Positions 1 to 10,089 of a stretch of 64,000 bases of DNA are shown one piece after another. The DNA is from Pseudomonadota bacterium (GTDB lineage: Bacteria; Pseudomonadota; Gammaproteobacteria; Burkholderiales; Gallionellaceae). Position 1 is the stretch's first letter. Each line of letters opens with the position of its first letter. Where the stretch lies: assembly GCA_021782995.1 (NCBI GenBank), contig JAJXUI010000005.1, positions 1-64,000 of the forward strand. The letters run 5' to 3'. The position numbers were made by a program, and so were the translations under genes. A model generated the notes under the pieces. The model did no database searches. It was not told the DNA's origin and was given only the letters and a program-made list of their open reading frames with translations.

Positions 1-1
1 T

Positions 2-937
2 GAGTCGCCAAAACAGTTGATGGAGCTGACCGCTGCGATTCATGCACTGCGCACACCGCCATTGCTGATTGCGGTGGACCACGAGGGCGGTCGGGTGCAG
101 CGTTTCCGTGAAGGTTTCACACGGATTCCGGCGATGCGCGAGCTGGGCAAGATATGGGATGCGCATCCCAAGCGGGCAAGAAATCTGGCTGAGCATGCCG
201 GATTTGTGCTGGCGTCGGAACTGCGCGCTTGCGGAATTGATTTCAGTTTTACGCCGGTGCTGGATGTGGATTACGGATCAAGCTCGGTGATCGGCGACCG
301 AGCTTTTCATGGCGAGCCACAGGCAATTGCCGAACTGGCCCACAGTTTATTAATGGGCATGAAGCAGGCCGGGATGCATACCGTGGGCAAGCATTTCCCC
401 GGTCATGGATACGTGCAGGCCGATTCGCATGTGGATATTCCGGTGGATGAGCGCAGTTATACGGATATCGAATTGTGCGATCTGATCCCTTTCCGGCAGA
501 TGGTGCATTTCGGACTGACTGCCGTAATGCCGGCACATGTGATTTATCCGAAAGTGGATGACAAGCCCGCGGGTTTTTCAAAGCGGTGGCTGAAAGACAT
601 CTTGCGCGGCGAGCTGGGCTTCGATGGGGTGATCTTCAGTGATGACCTCAGTATGGAAGGGGCAACAGTGGCGGGGGGGATCGTGCAACGGGCTGAGGCG
701 GCTTTGCATGCGGGATGCGACATGGTGCTGGTGTGCAATCGCCCGGACCTGGCCGATGCACTGCTGTCAGGCCTGAAATTCGAGATGCCGGCAACCAGTA
801 AGGCGCGGCTGGCCCATATGCGAGGCCGGCCACATCCGTCCTCCCTGGTTCAGCTGCATGAACATGCTGATTACATGCACGCCTTGCACAGTGTGGCGCA
901 GATCGGCCAGGGCACGGCAGACTTGCCCTTGGCCTGA
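2..937 (+). CDS. nagZ: beta-N-acetylhexosaminidase NagZ (5' partial)
   Basis: Glycoside hydrolase family 3 enzyme of peptidoglycan recycling. In the cytoplasm it removes GlcNAc from GlcNAc-anhydroMurNAc-peptides. The frame is open to the first base of the window, so the true start lies upstream; about 311 residues are visible against roughly 340 for the family, so only the N-terminus is missing. Family signatures are clear: [10 protein letters not shown] near the start, the catalytic-loop motif KHFPGHG followed by DSH (general acid/base His-Asp), and the nucleophile motif [11 protein letters not shown] about two thirds in. The TTG at 17 and ATG at 20 are internal codons, not starts. The 128-base spacer to zipA shows no other gene. 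The identification is secure; only the start is unknown. Confidence 0.95.
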   Translation, partial: ESPKQLMELTAAIHALRTPPLLIAVDHEGGRVQRFREGFTRIPAMRELGKIWDAHPKRARNLAEHAGFVLASELRACGIDFSFTPVLDVDYGSSSVIGDRAFHGEPQAIAELAHSLLMGMKQAGMHTVGKHFPGHGYVQADSHVDIPVDERSYTDIELCDLIPFRQMVHFGLTAVMPAHVIYPKVDDKPAGFSKRWLKDILRGELGFDGVIFSDDLSMEGATVAGGIVQRAEAALHAGCDMVLVCNRPDLADALLSGLKFEMPATSKARLAHMRGRPHPSSLVQLHEHADYMHALHSVAQIGQGTADLPLA

Positions 938-1065
938 GTTGAGTGCCGGCATGATGACCAGGGCTTTGACGTTAAAGGAAGCAGGTTGGCTTTGTGCCTT
1001 TGCCATTCTGTGTCCGGCTTGAGATAATGGACGGGTATTTTCCTTGATCCCCCTACGGTTCCCAT

Positions 1066-2127
1066 ATGAGTGACTTGCAGATCAGCTTGCTAGGCATCGG
1101 CGTTGCCGTGATCGTGGCGGTCTATTTATACAATCTGTGGCTGGAACGCCAGTACAAGCGCCATTATGGAGACGCGTTCAGGCGGCGCGAGGACGCGCTG
1201 TATCACGGCACGCAATCTGCTCATTTTGAAACGCTGACTGAAGTGGTGGAGACCGCCAAGCCCGCACCTGCAGAAAAGGTGCGTGGCAATGTCGCCAATG
1301 AGGCATGTGAGCTGCTGGATGAGGCAACCGATTTCATTGTGGAAATTTATCCTATTGGACTGGTGGGAGCGGATGCCTTGCAGCCCTTGTGGCAGCGCCG
1401 CTTTGATTTCGGCAAGAATGTGAATGCTTGCGGGCTGCTGGCCGAGAGTGGCTCATGGGAGAAAGTCATCGCCGAAAGCCATGTGACATACAGTGCATTC
1501 CGTATGGGATTGCAGCTGTCCAACCGTTCAGGTGCGGTGAATCTGGCGCGGTTGAGCGATTTCAGTGATCTTGCGCGCGAGATAGGTGCGCAGCTGCAGG
1601 CTGATTTCACCATCCCGGATGCAGAAGAGGCTGCCGCCCGCGCGATCGAGCTGGATGCGTTTTGTGCAGAGCTGGACCAGATGATCGGGCTTAACCTGTT
1701 GCCGAATGGCGAGATCACGCTGGGTGCGAATGAGGTGGCCGAGGTCATGCAGGCTGCAGGAATGAAGCTGCAGGCGGATGGGGCTTTCCATTTGCCGGAT
1801 GCGCAAGGCCATACCATTTTCAGTGTATGCAATGTGGAAAACAACCCGTTCCAGCACCATACTTTCAATCATATGCGTGTGAAAGGCCTGACCCTGTTGC
1901 TGGATGTGCCGCGCGTGGAACATCCGGTACGCCGCTTTGATGAAATGGTGACCTTTGCCAATATGCTGGGCAAGGAGCTGGGTGCGACTGTAGTCGACGA
2001 CCACAAGGCTATTTTGAAGGAATCCGGTCTTGCACAAATCCGTGAGCAGATCGAGTTGATCGAAACGCGCATGCAGGCCGCGAATATCGAGCCGGGGTCT
2101 GCGCAGGCACGACGCCTGTTCTCATGA
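1066..2127 (+). CDS. zipA: cell division protein ZipA (FtsZ-binding membrane anchor)
   Basis: 353 residues. One N-terminal membrane segment (about residues 6-25) is followed by a basic stretch (ERQYKRHYG), a linker, and a C-terminal domain (about 210-345) of the ZipA FtsZ-binding type. This is the family's topology: inner-membrane anchor with the bulk in the cytoplasm, tethering the FtsZ ring. The linker is less Pro/Gln-rich than in the enterobacterial protein. The position immediately before ligA is a conserved proteobacterial gene pair and supports the call, since ZipA sequences diverge widely. The start is the ATG at 1066, where the membrane segment begins within a few residues; no strong Shine-Dalgarno sequence is visible. 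Confidence 0.85.
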   Translation: MSDLQISLLGIGVAVIVAVYLYNLWLERQYKRHYGDAFRRREDALYHGTQSAHFETLTEVVETAKPAPAEKVRGNVANEACELLDEATDFIVEIYPIGLVGADALQPLWQRRFDFGKNVNACGLLAESGSWEKVIAESHVTYSAFRMGLQLSNRSGAVNLARLSDFSDLAREIGAQLQADFTIPDAEEAAARAIELDAFCAELDQMIGLNLLPNGEITLGANEVAEVMQAAGMKLQADGAFHLPDAQGHTIFSVCNVENNPFQHHTFNHMRVKGLTLLLDVPRVEHPVRRFDEMVTFANMLGKELGATVVDDHKAILKESGLAQIREQIELIETRMQAANIEPGSAQARRLFS

Positions 2128-2130
2128 TGA

Positions 2131-4212
<2,082 letters not shown>

Positions 4213-4395
4213 ATTTGATTTCAAACCCGGTTGGGGTGACATGGTGCCACCTTGGTTCAGTTGTTTTTTCATGCGCTAACTGCTGAAATATATAGTTGTT
4301 ACATTGCGCAGGATGGCTCATCCTGAATTGATGGTCAGCATGAACAATTCATATTTTATTCAGCAATATAAATAAATACAGGGAGTAAAGCAGGA

Positions 4396-5259
4396 ATGAA
4401 AAAGATCACGAAGGCAGTATTTCCAGTCGCCGGTCTCGGCAGCAGATTCTTGCCAGCGACCAAGGCCACCGCGAAGGAAATGCTGCCGGTGGTGGACAAG
4501 CCCCTGATCCAGTATGCGGTGGAAGAGGCGGTGGCTGCCGGCATCACCGATATGGTGTTTATCACCGGTCGCCACAAACGTGCGATTGAGGACCACTTTG
4601 ATAAAGCCTATGAGCTCGAAGCCACGCTTGAAGCAGCAAACAAGACAGAGTTGCTGCGCATCGTGCAGGAAGTGGTGCCCAAGCATGTGAACTGCATCTA
4701 TATCCGCCAGGCAGAGCCGCTGGGACTGGGGCATGCGGTACTTTGCGCACAGCCGATCGTGCAGGATGAACCGTTTGCGGTAATTCTTGCGGATGACCTG
4801 ATGGAGGGCAATATCCCCATCATGATGCAGATGGTGGAAGTTTTTAATCAGCATCATTGCTCCGTGCTTGCGGTGCAGGAAGTGCCGCGCGAGCATACCA
4901 AGTCTTACGGTATTGTCAGTGCCAGCAATATGGCGCCGAATATTGAAAAAATTCATGGGATTGTGGAAAAACCCAAGCCTGAAGACGCGCCTTCCAACCT
5001 GGCTGTGGTGGGGCGTTATATTTTGACCCCGCGCATTTTCCATCATTTGCAGCAGATCAATCCCGGTGCCGGCGGGGAAATCCAGCTGACCGACGGCATT
5101 GCCGCATTGATGCAGTATGAAAGTTTGCTGGCTTACCGGTATGATGGTGTCCGTTACGATTGCGGCTCAAAGCTGGGTTACCTCAAGGCGCAGGTCATGT
5201 ACGGCCTGAAGCACAAGGAGCTCAGCGCCGATTTTGCGGAATTCCTCAAATCCCTTTAA
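4396..5259 (+). CDS. galU: UTP-glucose-1-phosphate uridylyltransferase GalU
   Basis: Makes UDP-glucose from UTP and glucose-1-phosphate for envelope polysaccharides and sugar interconversion. 287 residues, normal length. The N-terminal nucleotide-binding signature is [16 protein letters not shown] followed by [10 protein letters not shown]; further motifs are ILADDL and the [19 protein letters not shown] block. The ATG at 4396 follows a purine-rich stretch (gggagtaaagcagga) that can serve as ribosome binding site. The stop codon overlaps the start of hpt (TAATG at 5257-5261), so the two are translationally coupled. The 183-base spacer behind ligA is AT-rich and probably holds the promoter. 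Confidence 0.97.
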   Translation: MKKITKAVFPVAGLGSRFLPATKATAKEMLPVVDKPLIQYAVEEAVAAGITDMVFITGRHKRAIEDHFDKAYELEATLEAANKTELLRIVQEVVPKHVNCIYIRQAEPLGLGHAVLCAQPIVQDEPFAVILADDLMEGNIPIMMQMVEVFNQHHCSVLAVQEVPREHTKSYGIVSASNMAPNIEKIHGIVEKPKPEDAPSNLAVVGRYILTPRIFHHLQQINPGAGGEIQLTDGIAALMQYESLLAYRYDGVRYDCGSKLGYLKAQVMYGLKHKELSADFAEFLKSL

Positions 5260-5807
5260 TGCTGAAACAGACCGAAGCCAGACAGATCCTTCACAATTCC
5301 GAAGTCCTGTTTACCGCAGACCAGGTACAGGCTGCGCTACGCAAACTGGCTTCATCGATCTGTGCCGAATTATCCGACCAGCACCCGCTGGTGCTGTCCG
5401 TGATGGGTGGTGCAGTGGTGTTTACCGGCCAATTGCTGCCGCTGCTGGATTTTCCCCTTGATTTCGATTATGTCCATGTTTCCCGCTATGGCAACAACAA
5501 GCAGGGCGGCGAGATGCGCTGGAAAGTGGCACCGCATGAAAACGTGCGCGGCCGCGTGGTGCTGGTGGTGGATGACATTCTCGATGAAGGCGAAACGCTC
5601 AATGCCATCCGCAATCGCGTGATGGAACTGGGGGCGGTAAAATTCTGCAGTGCAATTTTTGCAGACAAGAAAAACGGCTTGAACAAGCCGATCAGGGCAG
5701 ATTTTGTCGGGCTGGAAGTGCCCGACCGTTTTGTGTTTGGCTATGGAATGGATGTGCACGGCGCGTGGCGCAACCTGCCCGCGATTTATGCGATGAAGGA
5801 AGAGTGA
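5259..5807 (+). CDS. hpt: hypoxanthine-guanine phosphoribosyltransferase
   Basis: Purine salvage enzyme converting hypoxanthine or guanine plus PRPP to IMP or GMP. The 182-residue product starts at the ATG that overlaps the galU stop; an upstream in-frame extension to 5160 lies inside galU and is rejected. The PRPP-binding loop is clear (VVLVVDDILDEGET, about residues 100-113). The length and a C-terminal region rich in aromatic residues fit the type I phosphoribosyltransferase fold. The gene ends in TGATG, overlapping the next gene, a methylthio-nucleoside phosphorylase. That pairing makes biochemical sense: the neighbour releases hypoxanthine, which this enzyme reclaims. Confidence 0.9.
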   Translation: MLKQTEARQILHNSEVLFTADQVQAALRKLASSICAELSDQHPLVLSVMGGAVVFTGQLLPLLDFPLDFDYVHVSRYGNNKQGGEMRWKVAPHENVRGRVVLVVDDILDEGETLNAIRNRVMELGAVKFCSAIFADKKNGLNKPIRADFVGLEVPDRFVFGYGMDVHGAWRNLPAIYAMKEE

Positions 5808-6553
5808 TGCTTGCAATTATTGGCGGTACCGGGTTAACCCAACTCAGCAATCTGGAAATTACACACCGGCAGGTGATGCGCACACCGTATGGCGAGCCAT
5901 CGGGTGCGCTCACCTTTGGCCTGATCAACCAGCACGAGGTGATTTTCATCGCGCGACATGGCTATGGCCACACTTTGCCGCCACACCTGGTGAATTACCG
6001 TGCGAACATGTGGGCGTTGAAAGAACAGGGAGCGAAGCGAATAGTATCGATCGCATCGGTGGGTGGCATACGTGACGATCTGGTGCCGGGTACGCTGGTG
6101 GTACCGAGCCAGATCGTGGATTACACCCATGGTCGCGCCAGTACTTATTTTGATGCGCGTGACCAGGCAGTGACGCATATCGATTTCACCCACCCCTATT
6201 CGGCAGCGCTGCGCAGCAGCTTGCTCAAGGCAGGCCGGCTTGCCGGTGAAAACCTGGTGGATGGTGGCGTGTACGCGGCCACGCAAGGGCCCCGCCTGGA
6301 GACCGCAGCGGAAATCAACCGTTATGAGGGTGATGGCGCAGACATGGTCGGCATGACCGGCATGCCGGAAGCCGCGCTGGCGCGGGAGCTGGGGCTCAGC
6401 TATGCCGCTATCGCGGTGGTGGTGAATCATGCGGCCGGTCGCGGTGAAAGCAGTGACGGCATCAACCTGGAAAAGATCAGCGCAGTTGCACAGCCGGCGC
6501 TGGCGCGGGTCAGGAACATTATCGAACGACTGGTGGAAAACGATGGCGAGTAG
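5807..6553 (+). CDS. S-methyl-5'-thioinosine phosphorylase (MTAP/PNP family)
   Basis: 248-residue member of the trimeric purine nucleoside phosphorylase / methylthioadenosine phosphorylase family. It cleaves a 5'-methylthio nucleoside with phosphate to the free base and methylthioribose-1-phosphate. Visible motifs are GGTGL at the N-terminus, phosphate-site residues in ARHGYGHTLPPH, and the GMTGMPEAALARELGL block. The base-recognition region reads NHAAG rather than the Asp-containing motif typical of adenine-specific MTAPs, which suggests preference for the 6-oxopurine substrate methylthioinosine, as described for Pseudomonas; that is inference. The start ATG overlaps the hpt stop, and the 3' end overlaps def by 11 bases. 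Confidence 0.82.
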   Translation: MLAIIGGTGLTQLSNLEITHRQVMRTPYGEPSGALTFGLINQHEVIFIARHGYGHTLPPHLVNYRANMWALKEQGAKRIVSIASVGGIRDDLVPGTLVVPSQIVDYTHGRASTYFDARDQAVTHIDFTHPYSAALRSSLLKAGRLAGENLVDGGVYAATQGPRLETAAEINRYEGDGADMVGMTGMPEAALARELGLSYAAIAVVVNHAAGRGESSDGINLEKISAVAQPALARVRNIIERLVENDGE

Positions 6554-7076
6554 GGAAGTATTGCGCATGGGCGATTCACGCTTGCTGCGTATTGCCGAAG
6601 AGGTCACGGAATTCAATACGCCTGAATTGCATGCCTTGCTTCAGGACATGCGCGATACCATGCATGCGATGAATGGTGTGGGACTGGCGGCACCGCAGAT
6701 AGGCGTAAACCTGCGCGTGGTCATCTTTGAAGTCAGTGCAAACCCTCGCTATCCCGAAGCCGAAGCCGTGCCGCAAACCGTGCTGATCAATCCCAAGCTC
6801 ACCTTCCTCAAGGGCAGGAAGGAAGAAGACTGGGAAGGCTGCCTGAGCGTGCCCGGCATGCGTGGCATGGTGCCTCGCTATGTCAACCTGCGCTATACCG
6901 GCTTCAATGAACTGGGTGAAAAGATCGACCGTACCGTCAGCAATTTCCACGCGCGCGTGGTGCAACATGAGTGCGATCACCTTGACGGCATCCTCTATCC
7001 GATGCGCATCACCAATATGCGCAAATTCGGATACACCGACATCTTGTTTCCCGGACAGGATGTCGGTGACGACTGA
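6543..7076 (+). CDS. def: peptide deformylase
   Basis: Removes the N-formyl group from nascent proteins. 177 residues with all three signature motifs in order: GVGLAAPQIG, EGCLSVPG (metal-binding Cys) and QHECDHLDG (HExxH-like metal site with catalytic Glu). The start is the ATG at 6543, inside the end of the preceding gene; a longer frame opening at 6429 is shadow coding. The stop overlaps the next start (TGATG at 7074-7078). In many genomes def sits with fmt; here it is embedded in the purine-salvage chain instead, and no fmt is visible in the window. Family assignment is firm. Confidence 0.95.
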   Translation: MASREVLRMGDSRLLRIAEEVTEFNTPELHALLQDMRDTMHAMNGVGLAAPQIGVNLRVVIFEVSANPRYPEAEAVPQTVLINPKLTFLKGRKEEDWEGCLSVPGMRGMVPRYVNLRYTGFNELGEKIDRTVSNFHARVVQHECDHLDGILYPMRITNMRKFGYTDILFPGQDVGDD

Positions 7077-8110
7077 TGTCTCTGCCTGACCTTTTCAGAA
7101 GTAGCGTCATCCGAAATCTGGTCATTTCCATCCTGGCCTTGCAGCTGGTCATGCTGGTGGGTACGTTGGGCTATCATGCGCTGGGAGATGGCCGGTATAC
7201 ATGGGTCGATTGCTATTACATGACTTTCATCACGATCTCCACGATCGGCTTTAACGAAGTGGTGGATGTCAGTCATTACGAGTATGGCAAACTCTTTACG
7301 GTTTTTATCGGGATTGCCGGTATCGGCATGATGGGGTATGTGCTTTCCACTTTCACGGCATTTGTGCTGGAAAGTGATCTGAATATGGAATGGCGGGGGG
7401 CGAGAATGCGCAGCAGGATAGCAAGGATGCAAGGGCATTTCATCGTGTGCGGGGTAGGCAGGGTGGGCAGCAATGTAGTCAACGAACTGGTGGCAACGCA
7501 CCGCACATGCGTGATGATAGATGAAAACATCCAGCACATCGAAAGCTGCCTGGAAAAGCACCCGGAACTGGGATGGTTGCATGGTGATGCAACCGACAAT
7601 GATGTCCTGATCGCTGCAGGAGTCAAAGCTGCAAAAGGACTGTTTGCCGTGGCGCAGGATGACAGCCAGAACCTGGTGATCAGTCTCAGCGCGAAGCAGC
7701 TTAATCCGAACCTGCGTGTGGTGGCACGCTGTCATGAAGTGAAGAATGTGGAAAAGACGTTGCGTGCCGGAGCGGATGAAATCGTGTCGCCGGATTATTC
7801 AGGTGCACAGCGCCTGGTATCGGCCATGGTGCGTCCGCAGGTACTCGGGTTCCTGGATGAAATGCACAAATCCTCTGAAGGTTTGCGCATGGAGGAAATG
7901 ACGGTGCCGGATAATTTGTTTGGCAAAACGTTGAGTAACATCAATCGCAAATCGAATGAATTTACCGTGCTGGCAGTTGGCCACAACGGCAAGAACTGGA
8001 CTTTCAATCCACAATCCGGATATGTGCTGAATCCGGGTGACATCCTGATGGTGCTGACGACGCCGCAAGGCCGAGCCAGTCTGGAACAAGGCCTGCAATC
8101 CACCGCTTGA
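7076..8110 (+). CDS. two-TM potassium channel with RCK (TrkA-N/TrkA-C) domains
   Basis: 344 residues. A first membrane helix (about 11-35), a pore loop and a second helix (about 80-105) make an inner-membrane ion channel subunit of the KcsA/MthK type. It is followed by a cytoplasmic NAD-binding RCK domain with a Rossmann signature (FIVCGVGRVGSNVV) and a C-terminal TrkA-C domain. The selectivity filter reads TISTIGFNE, where classical potassium channels have TVGYGD; the pore-helix pattern is kept but the filter's terminal Gly-Asp is Asn-Glu. Ion selectivity therefore cannot be assumed from family membership. The gene starts in the def stop codon (TGATG), so it is the last member of the coupled run starting at galU. 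Confidence 0.88.
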   Translation: MSLPDLFRSSVIRNLVISILALQLVMLVGTLGYHALGDGRYTWVDCYYMTFITISTIGFNEVVDVSHYEYGKLFTVFIGIAGIGMMGYVLSTFTAFVLESDLNMEWRGARMRSRIARMQGHFIVCGVGRVGSNVVNELVATHRTCVMIDENIQHIESCLEKHPELGWLHGDATDNDVLIAAGVKAAKGLFAVAQDDSQNLVISLSAKQLNPNLRVVARCHEVKNVEKTLRAGADEIVSPDYSGAQRLVSAMVRPQVLGFLDEMHKSSEGLRMEEMTVPDNLFGKTLSNINRKSNEFTVLAVGHNGKNWTFNPQSGYVLNPGDILMVLTTPQGRASLEQGLQSTA

Positions 8111-8199
8111 TAATTGTTTTACTATGGTCCGGACAGCAGTAATGCGTGCTGCATGATTCTGCATGACCTGCTGATGACGGAAATGATTCCGGATTTAAC

Positions 8200-8517
8200 T
8201 CAGTGTCCGTAAGAGGGATGAACCTTCAGACATGCTTCCACTGTATTGGCATCGACTGCTGGCAATGGAATCCTGGATGCACTGCCCTTTTTCTGCATGA
8301 TGGGTTGCACACAGTCATGCCATAAACCTTCGCCATCCTTCCCTCCCTGCTTGAATCCTGAAGATTTGCACGCTGCAACTATCGAGTTGCAGGGGTCGTT
8401 TGCATCTGCAGCGGCTGATACATTCTGAGCCATCAATGTAAGTGAGAATGCCGACAGGAGCAGCAAGAAAGCATTTGTGAAAATATTTTGCCGATTTGAT
8501 TTCAAGCTGGACTCCAT
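8200..8517 (-). CDS. small exported protein with four cysteines
   Basis: 105 residues, not assigned to a named family. It has a basic N-terminus, a hydrophobic stretch and an Ala-x-Ala-type end (VSAAA), so Sec export to the periplasm is likely. The mature part has four cysteines (DPC, AAC, DC, EAC), enough for two disulfides, and no membrane helix. It is divergent from, and separated by 89 bases from, the channel gene's end. The coding case rests on a plausible signal peptide and regular Cys spacing; the 5' flank has no obvious ribosome binding site. Function unknown. Confidence 0.6.
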   Translation of the reverse strand: MESSLKSNRQNIFTNAFLLLLSAFSLTLMAQNVSAAADANDPCNSIVAACKSSGFKQGGKDGEGLWHDCVQPIMQKKGSASRIPLPAVDANTVEACLKVHPSYGH

Positions 8518-9005
8518 TTTGTCATGAGGGGGTATGGTTTGAATGCTGCAGATAGTACATATGGAATGTGGTGAAATTATTTTGATTCTGATACAAATCG
8601 CATGTCGAAAATGGAATGGTCTGGATTTGCAGGAAAATATTATAATATATTGAATTTATTACAATATTTTAAATTTTGGTGGCGCGCTTTGCATATGGCG
8701 TCTGGTTGGCAAGTTCAGCGAGGACGTAAAGGAGTCTGTTGCCGGTCTTCCTTCCATCAACCAAGGCAATGGCTTCAGCATGTTGCCTTCAGGGGAAGTC
8801 AGTGTCTCTGACCTTGCCGGCAATCATCCGGCACGTGGGGCTTGCTGCAAAACTGGTATTAACAATAGGCTGGGCAGTTCCTGAGTTTGCATTGCCGGAA
8901 ATTTCATCATTAGCTGAATAATCAGGCGCATAATATGGCTGTTTCTCAGGCGGTACGTATCTTGATTTAATATGTGTAGTCGAACTGTTATGATCGGAGA
9001 AATGT
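8518..9005. other. 488-base intergenic region, AT-rich, no recognised gene
   Basis: No gene can be supported. Around 8635-8680 the sequence is extremely AT-rich with a palindromic core (aatattataatatatt), the type of DNA found at promoters or bound by nucleoid proteins. Downstream, several short open frames run together on the plus strand between about 8656 and 8921. One of them (ending near 8883) lacks any Met start in its first half but reads like protein, so this could be gene remnant. The promoters of the exported protein (minus) and the methyltransferase (plus) should lie here. Confidence 0.5.
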
Positions 9006-9830
9006 ATGACGAGCGAGATTGCTGACCATTGGGGAAAAGGCGATGTTTACAGCCTGATCATTTCTGCCTTGAACAGGATGTCAAAGTCCCTGAACGACTT
9101 GACGCTCGAAGATTTGGCTCCGGTGGACCATTTTCATGCACGGGGGCTACCCGCAACGGTTGAGCTTGCAGATCGACTTCCGATCAAGCCTGGTCATCAT
9201 ATTCTGGACATCGGATGCGGCTTGGGTGGCCCCGCCCGCTATATGGCAAACCGATTCCGCTGCAAGGTAAGCGGCCTCGATATAACCGTGCCCTTCGTTG
9301 ATGCGGCAAACAAGCTGACAGCGCTGCTTCAAATGGAGCAGGACGTGAAAATCGAACAGGGTGACGGACAGCGCCTGCCGTATCCTGACGCATGTTTTGA
9401 TGGTGCCTACACTCAGCATGTCACGATGAACGTGGCCGATCGTCAGCGATTTTTTATGGAAGCCTTCAGAGTGCTCAAACCCGGCGCCTTCTTTGCCCTT
9501 AGCGAGCATGGTTTGGGCCCGAAGGGAGAGCCGCACCATCCCGTCCCATGGTCTGCAGACGGCAGCGGCGCTTACCTCCTTGCCCCATCCGAGACTCGAA
9601 GGTTATTGCAGCGGGTAGGATTCGAAGACATAGCCATAGAGGACACCGGAACCAAGTATGCAGCCGGTTACAGAAATGCGATCGAAAAAGCCGAAAAAGG
9701 CGCTTTACCACCGCTCGGCGTACATATACTGATGGGAGACAGCGCCTTGCAGAAGACGCGCAATACATTGCGTAACATTGAGGAAGGGCGCACTCATCCT
9801 ATCCAGCTGATCTGTCGCAAACCCGGATGA
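9006..9830 (+). CDS. class I SAM-dependent methyltransferase (UbiE / sarcosine methyltransferase-like)
   Basis: 274 residues. The AdoMet-binding motif I is LDIGCGLGGPARYMA (about residue 62), followed by an acidic loop (SGLDIT), a motif around GDGQRLPYPDACFD and the post-motif RVLKPGAFFALSEH. The overall shape, with a short N-terminal helical lead (HWGKGDVYSLI), resembles glycine-sarcosine or dimethylglycine N-methyltransferases and UbiE-like enzymes. The substrate cannot be read from sequence. It stands alone on the plus strand between intergenic stretches; a Shine-Dalgarno-like ggagaa lies just before the ATG at 9006. Confidence 0.8.
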   Translation: MTSEIADHWGKGDVYSLIISALNRMSKSLNDLTLEDLAPVDHFHARGLPATVELADRLPIKPGHHILDIGCGLGGPARYMANRFRCKVSGLDITVPFVDAANKLTALLQMEQDVKIEQGDGQRLPYPDACFDGAYTQHVTMNVADRQRFFMEAFRVLKPGAFFALSEHGLGPKGEPHHPVPWSADGSGAYLLAPSETRRLLQRVGFEDIAIEDTGTKYAAGYRNAIEKAEKGALPPLGVHILMGDSALQKTRNTLRNIEEGRTHPIQLICRKPG

Positions 9831-10034
9831 TCGGAATTGCGGGTGGAGAATTATCCCGCAGCAGCGCAGGCAGATGGGCATCGCCATGTGCAATTTTGAG
9901 AGGCTGCCATTTGCAGAAGGATTGACGATATGTCAGGACGCGAACGCTGCACGCGTGGTTTCTGCGAATGGAAAATTGACAGAAGATAACTGCCTGACAG
10001 GGATGCTTGAAAGGTAAAGAGAACATACCAGACA

Positions 10035-10062
10035 ACAAAAAAGCCCGCAGCAGCGGGCTTTC
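10035..10062 (-). terminator. intrinsic terminator of acnA
   Basis: Perfect 8-bp stem (aagcccgc at 10041-10048 with gcgggctt at 10053-10060) around a four-base loop. Read on the minus strand it is followed by a T-rich run, 28 bases beyond the acnA stop. A weaker T run on the plus strand (tctgtttt) could also stop transcripts from the methyltransferase side. Confidence 0.85.
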
Positions 10063-10089
10063 TGTTTTGCAATATGCTGAAGAGCCAGC

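Noticed and set aside
4220-4275. Hairpin-like ggtg...cacc followed by a T run after ligA
   Set aside because: The stem is short and interrupted; not a convincing terminator.
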